From Kuschelorhynchus macadamiae (taxonomy: Eukaryota; Arthropoda; Insecta; Coleoptera; Curculionidae), in assembly GCA_030620095.1 (NCBI GenBank), contig JAUTXW010002366.1, forward strand, positions 55,001 through 119,000: a stretch of DNA of 64,000 nucleotides, read 5' to 3'. A model generated the notes under the pieces. It saw only the letters and a program-made list of their open reading frames with translations. It was not told where the DNA came from and searched no databases. A program made the translations under genes and the position numbers. Shown here in pieces: positions 45,663-56,356 of this stretch (position 1 is the stretch's first letter; each line of letters opens with the position of its first letter).

Positions 45663-46730
45663 ATGGATCAAGATAGAATCACTAAAGCTAAAAATTTACG
45701 TGATATTGAAAGTGCAAAATTAAATGAAATTGATAAAATTGCAAATGCAGCAAAGGCAGACGCGTCAAGAAAGGGTGTTTTCGATGTCCATTTTTAGGAT
45801 ATACAAGATGTTCCGCGGTTGCAATTTTCACTTCCTCAAATTCATTAAAAATTAAATTAATTAAAATATTATGTTGTTTGTTAAATTCTTGACGTAGAAT
45901 TTAACAAACAACATAATATTTTAATTAATTTAATTTTTAATGAATTTGAGGAAGTGAAAATTGCAACCGCGGAACTTCAAAATGTATATGCTGAAATTTG
46001 TGCCCTTCACAACGCCCTGTTTGCGACGGTATCTCGTCAGTCTTTGCCTGCGAATAATTCAAATTCAATAAACTCTCAACATATAAATCTTCCTAAACTA
46101 GAGCTTATTACGATTTTACGATTTATTTGAAAATCTTGTACATTTAAATTCATTTCTTTCTCCTGTTGAAAAATTTTCATATTTGTTGTCATATTTAGAT
46201 GGTCCTCCATTAAACATGGTAAAATGCTTGCCGCTTTCTGCGGTAAATTATCCGATTGCTTATGATAGTTTAATTAAACGATATAATAACAAGCGCCTTG
46301 TGGCAAGCTCATTAGTCTGCTATTGACAACGCATCTTTTGTAAATTGTTGCGATCCTGCTGCTTTACGTAATCTTTTAGATATTTTTTCGAAAAACTTGG
46401 AAGCACTTAAATTACTAAATTTAGATCCTAATGCATGGGATTTTATATTACGTCATATGCTTTTAAAAAAAATTAATTCAGAAACTGTTACCAAATTTGA
46501 AGTCACGCATTGAAAATTTGGGGAAATTCCTGCTTATAAAACTGTTTATAATTATTTGGAAAATCATTGCAACGCTTTGTTTACTGTAAACGCATTTCCT
46601 ATTAAAAAGAATTATCACAATAAATCTCCTCGCGACTCAAATAAACCGTCCAATTCTATGTAATTTTTTAGTTCCCCACAGAATCAAGATAATATGGGTG
46701 GGGATAATCAAAACCACTCGTCGGGCACAT
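45663..46730 (+). pseudogene. BEL gag remnant
   Basis: It starts MDQDRITKAKNLRDIE. The frame is broken by a perfect 79-bp inverted duplication at 45810-45975 and by later stops (about 46128, 46324, 46512 and 46662). Helical gag-like text resumes with ELQNVYAEICALHN and VEKFSYLLSYLDGPP, a phrase typical of BEL capsid regions. It would have formed the particle shell. It is inactive. Confidence 0.75.
45810..45975. repeat. Perfect 79-bp inverted repeat with 8-nt spacer
   Basis: 45810-45888 is the exact reverse complement of 45897-45975 by direct reading; the spacer is TTGACGTA. The right arm is the native gag coding sequence; the left arm is the inverted extra copy. It is perfect although the surrounding gag is decayed. 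Confidence 0.95.
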
Positions 46731-46734
46731 CAAA

Positions 46735-49085
46735 ATGCCTATTTTGAAATCAAAAACATACTTTTGTATACTTGCACGTCTTTCAAGTCAAAATCTTCAG
46801 AAGATCGCTTTACATGGGCAAAAAATAATATGTCTCAGCTCTATACATCGTACTGCTAAGTGTCAATCTAGTGCTTGCTGTAAAGTGTGCAAAAAACGCC
46901 ATCATAGGTTATTGCATTTTAATAAACCAACTCCGCCAGAAAACAATTCTGCTGTAAACATACCCAATCTTCAAAATCCGCTACAATGTGACAACCCGGT
47001 CAACCATTATAATAATCATAATAATGAACATATTACGCTTTCATCCATGGTCCATGATAATTGTTCTTTATTAGCCACGGCTAATTTGGAAGTTTTAAGT
47101 GGTAGAAATTTTTACCAACCTGTCCGCGCATTATTGGACACTGGATCTCAAGTCAGTTTTGTAACTAAAAAATGTGCTAATCAGTTGGGTTTATCTCGAA
47201 ACAAAATAAATTTATTAAATATTCAAGGTATAGGTTTAACCACCCTTGACTCGAATTTGGGGAGTGTACAGATTAAATTTCGCCAGTCAGATAATCCAAC
47301 CTGTGTACTAAGTGGTACCGCTATTATCTTACCTCGCATTTGCTCTAATTTACCAGCGGAAAATATTAATTTTGACCACTGGTCGCATTTAAAAAATTTA
47401 AAATTTGCGGATCCAAATTGGCATAAGCCTTCTGGTATTGATATACTTTTGGGGTTAGATATCTTACCATATATTTTACAAGAGGGCAAAATATTAGGTA
47501 AAGAAAAGGAACCCTCCGCTTTTAAAACCATTTTTGGTTACATAATTATGGGAAACTACAATAAAAAATCCGCTCAATCATATATCTCTTTTTTGTCGCA
47601 ATTAACTAATTCATCTCTTCATGACTCGCTAAATAAATTTTGGGAGCTAGAAAATGTTCCAAATAGTCGCATACCCTCTGCGAAAAAATATTTCTGGATA
47701 ATGTTGAAAGAAATTCTGAGGGACGCTATATTGTATCTCTTTTTTTTTCGGGAAGTAGAACCTACTTTTCCGGGTAGTCGAGAAATTGCGTACAAACGTT
47801 TTTTAAGCCTTGAACGTAGATTATTAAAATCCCCTGAGTTATATAACCAATACTGTGAGTTTCTAAAAGAATATCTTGACCTGGGCCATATGGACTTATT
47901 TAAAGTCCGGATGCTCATTTTGATACCTTTTATATACCTCATCACTGTACACAAAAGCCAGTTTCAGAGTTCGCATTCAATTAGCGAATGCTGAAAAAAA
48001 TAATTTTCCGCTCGGTGCACGTATTATTTTAAATGATAGCTACATTGATGATATTTGTTTTGGCAATAATTCTGTCGAAGACGCGCGTAACGCTAGTGAT
48101 GATCTTATTCGTCTCCTAAAAAAGGGAGTTTTCATCTTCATAAATGGGATTGCAATGACCCCAGTCTTCTGGAAGATATGCCAGCAAATACTATAAATCC
48201 CGTGGCCCGTTCTCTGGATACAAATGATGTCACTGAAGTTTTAGGTTTACGGTGGCAACCCCGTTCCGATTGTTTTACATTCATTGTTGAACCCAAATCA
48301 CAGGCTTGCATAGGCATATTTTATCTGAAATTGCGTGGGTGTTCGACCCATTGGGATTTCTTTCCCCTATAGCGCTCTGTAATTCTAAAGCTTTGGGCAC
48401 TGAATTTAGATTGGGACAGTCCTCCCCCTTCGGAAATAAATAATTTGTGGAATCGTTATAAAGCTGAATTGCCTCTTTTAAAGGATTTTAAATTGCCTGC
48501 CTTACAAACACTTTCTCTCTTAATGCCACTTACGAAATATGTGGATTCTGTGATGCAAGTAGTATTGGGTATGCCGCGGTGTGCTATTTACGGGTTTCTT
48601 ACGCCAATAATATTGTTTCTATCCTATACTACTATAATTTCTATACTAGACTTGAATTATGTGCAGCACTTCTCTTAGCTGAGCTAACTGAATTCGTCTT
48701 AGATACTTTTCAAAGTCGCATAGAAATTAGTAACATTTTTGTTTGGTCCGATTCGACTGTCGCTTTATCGTGGATAAAGTCTCATCCCTCTCGTTGGAAG
48801 ACATTCGTCTCAAATCGTGTCAGCATCATACAAGAAAAAGTCGTACCGAATCAAATAGTATTATATTTGTACATTTTCTAATCCTGCAGATGTGGCTTCC
48901 CGAGGGGCCTTTCCTTCCGAGTTGCGAGATCATACTTTATTTTACGAAGGTCCAAGTTATTTAAAACTGTCTAAGAATCTCTGGCCGCAAGTTAGTTATA
49001 GGCCTCCCTCTGAGATATACGACGAAAAGAAGAAAAATCATGCAGTAGTAAACGCTGTGTCTCTTACACCTAACCCTAATTCAAG
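46735..49085 (+). pseudogene. BEL gag C-term, protease, RT and RNase H remnants
   Basis: The open stretch 46735-47994 has a cysteine/histidine-rich gag end (CCKVCKKRHHRLLH) and an aspartic protease active site LLDTGSQ (about 47128-47148), then the BEL linker phrase SLNKFWELENV and LERRLLKSPELYNQY. Directly after about 47960 the text jumps to SEFAFRLANAEKN and SYIDDICFG, the YxDD catalytic box. Roughly 100 residues of the RT core between the HH-type motif and the YxDD box are therefore missing. Frameshifts occur near 48130, 48330, 48580 and 48850. RNase H text (FVWSDSTVALSWIKSHPSRWK) and ADVASRGAFPSELRD follow. A LINE interrupts it at 49086. Confidence 0.85.
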
Positions 49086-49140
49086 CTTTGCGCAGTGGCA
49101 TTATCGTAACCAATGAGGTTTATCCGAGGTGTGATTATTA
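49084..49140 (+). pseudogene. U4 snRNA 5' fragment fused to a LINE
   Basis: 57 bases starting AGCTTTGCGCAGTGGCATTA and containing CCAATGAGGTTTATCCGAGG match the 5' end of spliceosomal U4 snRNA almost base for base. Compared from memory with vertebrate U4, only about four changes fall in the first 56 positions. The fragment covers the U4 stem II strand and the complete 5' stem-loop, then switches to unrelated LINE leader sequence. Its first two bases overlap the end of the target duplication TAATTCAAG. It is not a functional U4 gene: the 3' part, including the Sm site, is absent. Template switching during target-primed reverse transcription, or a U4-derived LINE 5' UTR, would explain it. Confidence 0.9.
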
Positions 49141-49376
49141 CCGGAAGACGTATTTTTGTCAAAAAGTGATAAGCACTATTTGTTGGTTAAGGCGTGCACC
49201 CCCCTTCACGTGGGCTTCTGGTGGGCAACGACTTATACGCTATAAGCCGGACTTAGCAGATTATCCGCAATAAGCTCGTATATACGGCTAAGAGGTGCTG
49301 TTGGGGGATTGGTAACCCCCCAACTGGGTAGGGCGGCAGGGAAGCCCAAAGCTCCGCCGGACCTGAACCCCTTCAG

Positions 49377-50150
49377 ATGGACTCTGAAAGCGAGGAAAAT
49401 AGCGAAATAGAGATGGAGACGGAAGAAGAAGAGGTAGAACAACAAAACGAAAAGGAAGATAGCACTAGTTCATTAAAAATAAAGAAAAACACTACAGATG
49501 TTGGATTTAGACCAACAAAAATATATATAAACAAAAAGAACAATATAATAATAGAGTCAAAGGAAGAATGCCATAATAAACTAAAAAGTTTAAAACAAAT
49601 AAAAGACATGAAATTGGAAGTAAAATCCCTAAATAAATTAAATCCTAGAATAACAATTTACAATATACCAAGCAACATAAATAAGGAGATATTAAGTAAA
49701 GAAATAATAGGACAAAATAACTTACCTAAGGACTCACTCATTATACCAATCTATAAATTTGGCCCTAGGGAAAAACACTACGTACATTGGGTATTCGAAG
49801 TGAGCCCCAACATAAGGAAAAAACTTCTCGAGCCTAACTCAGTTTACCTAGACTGGCATTCTTGCAACGTTGAAGAAAAAATATATATTACAAAGTGCTA
49901 CAACTGCCAAGGATACGGTCACACAGCAACGAAATGCAATAGCACAGTAGCGTGCGGAATATGTGCAGAAAAACACGACACAAGAGGCTGTCCAAATAAA
50001 GAAAAACCAGAAACGCACCAATGCATACTATGCTTACAAGCCAAAATAGAGGACACTAAAAACAAGCCTAGAGACAATAAATGCATTGCATATAAAAGGA
50101 AAATCGAACAACTTGTAGCCAATATAAACTTCAACACAGCTGATGAATAA
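49377..50150 (+). CDS. R1-like LINE ORF1 (gag-like, zinc knuckles)
   Basis: Open frame of 257 residues. The N-terminus is acidic (MDSESEENSEIEMETEEEE). A central region (about 80-165) resembles the RNA-binding fold of insect LINE ORF1 proteins. C-terminal zinc knuckles follow: CYNCQGYGHTATKC, CGICAEKHDTRGC, and a third incomplete CILC. It would bind element RNA to form the ribonucleoprotein. The stop overlaps the ORF2 start (ATGAATAA at 50143-50150), a common coupling arrangement in this clade. No break is visible in this ORF. Confidence 0.85.
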   Translation: MDSESEENSEIEMETEEEEVEQQNEKEDSTSSLKIKKNTTDVGFRPTKIYINKKNNIIIESKEECHNKLKSLKQIKDMKLEVKSLNKLNPRITIYNIPSNINKEILSKEIIGQNNLPKDSLIIPIYKFGPREKHYVHWVFEVSPNIRKKLLEPNSVYLDWHSCNVEEKIYITKCYNCQGYGHTATKCNSTVACGICAEKHDTRGCPNKEKPETHQCILCLQAKIEDTKNKPRDNKCIAYKRKIEQLVANINFNTADE

Positions 50151-53100
50151 TTTAAAAATATTACAACAAAATCTGCATCACAGTTTTAATGCTACCATTG
50201 AATGTATAAATTTCGCAATAAAGAACCAAATAGACATCTTACTATTACAGGACCCTTACGTACATAAGATAAAAGAAAAATTCATTCTCCCAACATCCAC
50301 AGTAAAGGCCGAACTAATAGCAGAAACAAAGACCCATTTTCAAAGCTGCATTTTGATATTAAATAGCGAGATCAAATCAATCAAGCTCAATCAATTCTGC
50401 AATTCACTTTCAATAATAACTAAAATAGACTGGCATAATAATAAAATAATATTGGGTTCAATGTACTGGCTCCCAACTAGAGAATTCCAAATAGAACTAG
50501 AACTTCAAAAGATTAGAGATATCTTAGAAATAAATAATAGAACTATATTAGGCATAGACACAAACGCTCACCATCCAGACTGGAATTGTAAACACTATGG
50601 ACAACAGAGGCAATCTGTTGTCCAATTTTATATCAGAAAATCAAATCTTTATACATAATAATCAAGAAGAAGAATTAAGTACGTATAGTAGCATACATGG
50701 AAACTCAAACATAGACTTAACACTTGGCAGCTTTCAAACATCAGAAATCATTACAAACTGGAAGGTTCATCCGCTCTCACTAAGCGATCACAGAATAATA
50801 ACATACGAAATAAAATTAACAAAAACGGATACTGAAACAATCAACACATACTTTAAAACAAAGATCAACATAAACAAAGCAATGGATATGGCCATAGAAG
50901 GTATAAACAAATTAGAAAGAGAAATAGTCTGGGAACCAACAACTGCAAACATCGAATCAAGACCAGAAGCAATAACAAAACTTTTAATAGAAATTAACGA
51001 AAGCACGGTACCCAAGAAGCGAATTTATCTAAACAAACCAGTCTGGTGGAATGATCAAATAGAAACACTGAAACAAGATACCAATAGGAAAAGACGAGAA
51101 TATCAGAGAAGCTATCCAGGAAGCGAACAAAGAGAAAATTTAAAAGAACAATATTTAACACTAAATAAAAAATTAAAAAAGAAAATTTTAAAATCTAAAA
51201 ATAAGTCTTGGGATAACTTTGCAAGCGATAACTTATGGGCTGATCCATGGAGCTTACCTTATAAATTGGCAAATGGAAAAATAACAAAAAAACATAATCA
51301 CTATAACAAATACAAAAAACAAGACGGAAACACCACAACAGACTTCGAAGATACAGCAGATCATATACTGGGCGAGATGATAGGAAATGACGATCCCAAC
51401 GAAGACACCATAGAATAGAACTTGATAAGAGATCAATCTAAAATATTATTAGGACTACCCGAATTAGAAAATATAGAAAATATAACTAAAGAGGATATAG
51501 AGGATTATCTCATCAAATTGAACATAAGGAAAACACCAGGACCAGATGGAATCCTGGGAATAACATTAAGAACCGTATCTGTCGTCATCTCAGATTATCT
51601 TGCGAGAATATTAAATGATTGCATGCAAAATTCATACTTCCCTAACATCTGGAAGAAAGGTAAACTCATAACTATTCCAAAACCTAATAAACCAGATGGA
51701 GAGATAGGCTCATTGAGACCTATCACTCTGCTGCCATCTCTGGGAAAATTGCTAGAGCATTACATTAGAAAACAACTTCTAAATGAATCTATAAATATCC
51801 ATCATGAAAAACAATTCGGTTTTGTAACAGGCAAGAGCACAGAAGCAGCCGTAAAGAAACTAATAACAGACTTAAACTCAGAACTCAAATACAATATCGC
51901 AATATTCATGGGCATAAAAGGTGCCTTTGACAACGTATGGTGGCCCAAAGTAATCGAAACACTCAAAAATAAAAACATCTCTAGAAACACTATTTCAATT
52001 TTAATAAACTATCTACAAAACAGAGAAATATCTTTAAATGTCGGGAATCATAAATCAAGCAAGACACTCTCGAAGGGATGTCCTCAAGGCTCAAAATTGG
52101 GACCGGACCTATGGAACTTCATAATGGACCCCTTGCTGGATGAATTCAATAACGAAAACAATATCTCATTGACAGCATACGCTGACGACTTGGCAATAGT
52201 AACAAACGCAAATAATACAATTAGATTACAAGAATTAATAACTTACACTCTGGACAGATTAAATAATTTGAGCAAAATAAATAAGTTAAGATTCTCAATA
52301 GACAAATGCAAATGGCTGAACTACAATTCCAAATTAAGTAGAAATCCTTCGTTCAGAATGGAGGAAGGAAGAATCACCAGAATAAAAGTTTTTAAATACC
52401 TTGGGATATACTTAGATGAAAAACTAACTTTTCTACCACATATAAAAGAAATAGTAAAAAATTGCAAGAATACCTTTCAACAATTAAGAAGAACAATCTC
52501 TAGACTTTTTCAAATTCCAGACAAAGGCTAAATTATTGCTCATCACTATTTGAAAATAAATTAAATCAAGCAAGAGTTAAACAACAACTTAACTCCCTTA
52601 GAGGAGAAATAGCAAGAACTATAGCAGGAGCATACTGCTCGACCTCAACCGAGGCAGCAGCCATAATAGCGAATATCCCTCCATTAGAAGAACTAATTTA
52701 TGAAGCCCTCGACATAAAGAAACATAGAAACGGAATAGATATCAATAGAAACGGAACACAAATAGACCCCTTACCTAGGAAAAGTAAAAGAAAATTAAAA
52801 CAATATTAAAAGACAGGACAAACATTATATGGAATAATCAGTGGCAGGCAGCACACACAGGAAGAACAACGTACAAAATGATCCCAAGCGTAAACTTCAG
52901 GCAAATAATTGAAATAAAAACAAATAGAAAGCTGACACAGATGCTAACTGGTCACGGACAGTTCTACACACACTACAAAAGAATAGGTAAAATAAACAAT
53001 TCAGCATGCAGAAGATGTGGAAATATAGGAGCGAACGATGATCCAATACACAGGATACTACAATGTGAAATATACAATCAAGAAAGAAACAATCTCATAA

Positions 53101-53301
53101 ATGAACTAAATCTAAACTTCAGTATTGGTAGAGAGAAAAAAAGAAGATATACCGTTGAATATCAGACTACCAGATGAAGAACTTCACTGGGAAGAACAAC
53201 ATCTAACAGAAAGGAATCTACCATTAATAATGGCTTTTGGTTGCGAAGAGGCAGTGGATAACATCACGGCATTTGTAGAAGGACGACTAAAAGGTGCTTA
53301 G
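50143..53301 (+). pseudogene. R1-like LINE ORF2 (endonuclease, RT), broken
   Basis: The first part (from MNNLKILQQNLHHS) is an apurinic-type endonuclease. After a frameshift near 50600-50640 it continues with TNAHHPDWN, SNIDLTLGS and LSLSDHRIITYE. A TAG at 51416-51418 interrupts the frame. The RT follows (51422-52531): RKTPGPDGILG, LRPITLLPSLGK, FMGIKGAFDNVWWP, LSKGCPQGSKLGPDLWN and the catalytic YADDLAIV. The palm aspartate of DIKGAFDN reads GIKGAFDN here, a likely inactivating change. More frameshifts follow after 52531. The C-terminus has a zinc-like CRRCG...H...C motif and ends at 53301. Confidence 0.88.
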
Positions 53302-53879
53302 ATCCGGCGAACAGTTAAAAGAATAAATCTTAATTTAATCTGCATAGTATAAGTAATTTATAGTAATTTAAATTTTTGTTTGTTATGAAACTGTATTACA
53401 AATAATAAATAAAGCTAAAAGATATAACAAGAGCAAGATATGCCATTTGCTTAAAGCTCGTAAACTTTGCAATTTATTAATTCAAGAATAAATTATTTTA
53501 AGCTAATAGGAGGGTATTAAGTATAAAATGTAAAATTAAAAAGCAGCCTGTGGAATTGTCTAAAGCCGGGTCCAGACTATGTAACAAAACACGTTAATTA
53601 ACAAAGTTTTGTAACTTGTTAGAGAAATTCAAGTAAAAAAGTTATAAAACACAATGTTATACAACAATTTTCTTGCTATATAACATGTTTTATGTTATCC
53701 ATTAGGTGTCGGTAAAGATCAAAGAAAGTTATAAAACTTTGTGTTATAACACGCCGCGACTTGTCCATACTTGTGTTAATAAACATTTACTGCAGCACCA
53801 GCGGCCGGCGGCGTTTGAATTTAGTATTGCCAGAACTGCCGCTTTGCACACTCTGGTTTTTCTTATTTTTTTTTACGCG

Positions 53880-55642
53880 ATGGAATGGTCAAAAGAACTT
53901 ACCACTCATTTGATTGAGTTATTTCGTGAGCATCGAGTATTATGGGATCCTACCTTCATGGATTTCAAAAACAGAAATAAAAAACATGACGCATGGACTG
54001 AACTAGGTGCAGAATTGAAAACAAATCCAAGTGAAGTTGAAAAAAAAATGCGTATGCTTATTGGGCAGTTCCAACGGGAGTTGAAAAAACGAAGGAGTGG
54101 CGATGGAGCTGATGCTCCGTATAAAACAAAATGGATTTTTTTTAAAATGCTTTTATTTTTAAAAGACAAAAATGAGCCACGACATTCTACTGAAGGTGGT
54201 CTATCTCCCGAACCAGATACCCAAGATGCTAGTGAAAACAAAACAGCACAGGTAAGTAGTACCATCACGATAAAATATAACTGGTACACGTCCTGGTCTA
54301 TTAGTTAATTTTTTATGTTAATTTTACGTCAAACGATGATCTTTAGGTTAGGTTGACAGTTCTTCTTTATTATTTATCAACAACGTCAAGCTGACAGCTG
54401 ATCAAATCAATAAATCAAAACAATAAATTAATTATTGGCGAAAATAATCAATCGATGTTATTGTTTATTGTCACTGTCAAATTTTTAATATCTGAAAATG
54501 TTAGGTTATGTTGAAATAATAGTCTAGGAGATTTATAGAGTATTTCTTGTATCAGTTTATATTGATCGTGATAGTACCTTACATTTTAAATTAGTAACCA
54601 ATTTGAAGTCAGTAATTATTCTGCCACGGCACTTTTCCCTCCTCACTGGTAAAGAATAAAGAAAATTCTTCTCGTATTTCCTTGCCTAGTACACTGGGTT
54701 TTCTAGGAATCCTTTTGAGTCATAACAAAGTACCATTTGGTTGACCTTCGACTCTCCATGTACCGGGTATTAGTTCCCCGGTAGACGTGTCTTCTGAATC
54801 AAAAGTACCTGGTGGACAGTATGATGAAGTTGACTGACCTTTCCTAAGAAAATTGTGGAGATAACAGCATACTAAAACTATCTTTTCTGCTCTTTCGGGC
54901 TGAATCAATTGGTTTTCGTCGTCCCAAATGTGAACCTTTCTATGTTGAGTGCCTGGGAAGGGAGTCATAATATGCGGTTGCAAAGCAAATGCCTCATCAC
55001 CTAGAAATACGAACGGTGAAGGTGATGTTCTTCCTGGTAATACTTTCATTGGTGGGAGATTCAAGGAAGACGTTTCAAGTAACTGTTTAAATGTAGTGTT
55101 AGCATATACTCCGCCATCAGACAAACGTCCTTGGCAACCTACATTTACATAGGTAAAACAATAGTTAGCGTCAACTATTGCTAAAAGCACTATGCTAAAA
55201 AATCCCCTCTCAAAAGCAAGTCGGTTCTAGCCTTCGCGAAATACGAAATAAATAATGCTCTCTACCGAGCGGAGATAGCAGACATACCTTCAAATACACC
55301 TGAGCCATCCACTACTCCGGCGTTCGAAACACCTGCATCTACTCTACTTTCACCAACTACAACAGACACTGAGGATCAATCATATAATAGACCTGGGTTA
55401 TCTACCATACCGTCCGCTATGAATATATCCGATACTTCACCAATTCAAACAGACACTACCATGCCGTCCGCTATGAATATATCCGATACTTCACCAATTC
55501 AAACAGACACTACCATGCCGTCCGCTATGAATATATCCGATACTTCACCAATTCAAACAGACACTGAGACTCAATCATACGCAGGCGCAGAAGACATGAG
55601 TCAGAATGAATTAAACTTTACACAAATGCTTTTGAATTTATA
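53880..55642 (+). pseudogene. Harbinger ORF1: MADF/Myb-like accessory protein, split
   Basis: Exon 1 (53880-54251) encodes a MADF/SANT-type DNA-binding domain: MEWSKELTTHLIELFREHRV, FMDFKNRNKKHDAWTELG, and LKKRRSGDGADAPYKTKWIFF. It ends at a good splice donor CAG-GTAAGT. The last part (about 55212-55642) reads KSKSVLAFAKYEINNALYRA, the usual C-terminal helix pair, followed by an 18-residue tandem repeat and a stop. No acceptor in the right phase is visible, so the join is probably lost. In related elements this protein helps transport the transposase and bind ends. The C-terminal transposase segment lies antisense inside its intron. Confidence 0.75.
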
Positions 55643-56217
55643 AATGTCCTAATTTTTTTTTATTTGTAACTGAATGAATAAAGAGGTTTGGAAAAACTCT
55701 ATGTATTTACTTTGATTTTGTCGCTTAAACAGTCGATGAGAGCGTCGCACACTTCTGGCACAATATTCGAAATACTCTGCTTAGAAAATTTGAATAAATA
55801 GCTTAAACTTTGGTAGGAATCTCCACTTGCTAAGAATCTCAACGTAACCGCCAATCTTTCTCTTACTGGTATTGCATCTCGAAATGTTGTGTCTTTTTTG
55901 CCTATTTTATGGCCAATTTTATTTATAAGGTATTCGAAATCAGAACTTGCCATCCTTAAAAAGTTTTTAAAACTACCATCACATTTAATGTCTCCTGTCA
56001 ATGGGTTTATGTCATCCATTGCTAGATCCTTTAAAAGAGTTGTTCCACTATATGTTCCTCGAGCTCTTAACGATGGCCGTACCCAAAATCTTCGTTTAGA
56101 CTTTACTCGTCGCCTACATAAAATCACGCAAGCTGCTGCTGCCAAAATTACATCTTCTACGTTTGAGGTCATTTTAAATACTACAACTGCCACTGCTTCC
56201 AGTAGTAAAATGTGCAC
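54720..56217 (-). pseudogene. PIF/Harbinger transposase, two separated halves
   Basis: The N-terminal part (56217-55712) reads WVRPSLRARGTYSG, SDFEYLINKIGHKI and LAVTLRFLASGDSYQSLSYL, ending at a splice-donor-like GTAAAT. The C-terminal part (about 55210-54720) reads FFSIVLLAIVDANY, VNVGCQGRLSDGGVY, and FVFLGDEAFALQPHIMTPFP, ending with VLVCCYLHNFLRKG. Missing are the middle segment with the first catalytic aspartate (normally in GAIDGKH) and the NYRLSRARRVVENAFG-type region between TPFP and RKVHIW. It is inactive. The intervening 500 bp carries the last ORF1 exon on the opposite strand. Confidence 0.85.
55410..55571 (+). repeat. Three 54-bp in-frame tandem repeats
   Basis: Units start CCGTCCGCTATGAATATATC at 55410, 55464 and 55518. 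Each adds 18 residues beginning PSAMNISDTSPIQTD to the tail of the MADF-type protein. The near-identity of the units indicates recent expansion. Confidence 0.95.
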
Positions 56218-56356
56218 TAATTTAGTTTAGTTTTGTTCTGTTACATAGTCTGGATGTCTCTGCTATTTTATAACAAGTTATGAAACAAAGCTAATCAACA
56301 AATTTGTTGTATAACTTGTTATTTAACGTGTTTTGTTACATAGTCTGGACCCGGCT

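Larger units (their letters stand above)
49086..53477 (+). mobile_element. R1-like LINE, near full length, inserted in BEL
   Basis: TAATTCAAG occurs at 49077-49085 and 53478-53486, and removing one copy with the intervening DNA reconnects BEL pol text. The element has a GC-richer 5' leader (about 49141-49376), ORF1 with zinc knuckles, and ORF2 with endonuclease and RT. The 3' end lacks a long poly(A). The RT phrases GIKGAFDNVWWP and KGCPQGSKLGP, and the endonuclease phrase DTNAHHPDWN, are typical of the R1 clade. Insertion here shows that this copy was not confined to rDNA or telomeric repeats. Confidence 0.9.
53564..56356. mobile_element. PIF/Harbinger element (2.8 kb), TAA duplication
   Basis: AGCCGGGTCCAGACTATGTA and the following bases form a terminal inverted repeat of more than 30 bp, perfect over its first 34 bases (53564-~53597 and ~56323-56356). 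It is flanked by TAA at 53561-53563 and 56357-56359, as expected for Harbinger. Deleting it with one TAA makes the BEL pol frame continuous. Inside are a plus-strand MADF-type ORF1 and a minus-strand transposase, both split and interleaved. Confidence 0.95.

Noticed and set aside
49084..49140. A functional U4 snRNA gene
   Set aside because: Only the 5' stem regions are present; the central domain, 3' stem-loops and Sm site are missing, and the fragment is bounded by a LINE insertion junction.
54949..55152. Plus-strand frame inside the Harbinger element
   Set aside because: It is antisense to the transposase C-terminal segment, whose motifs are unmistakable.
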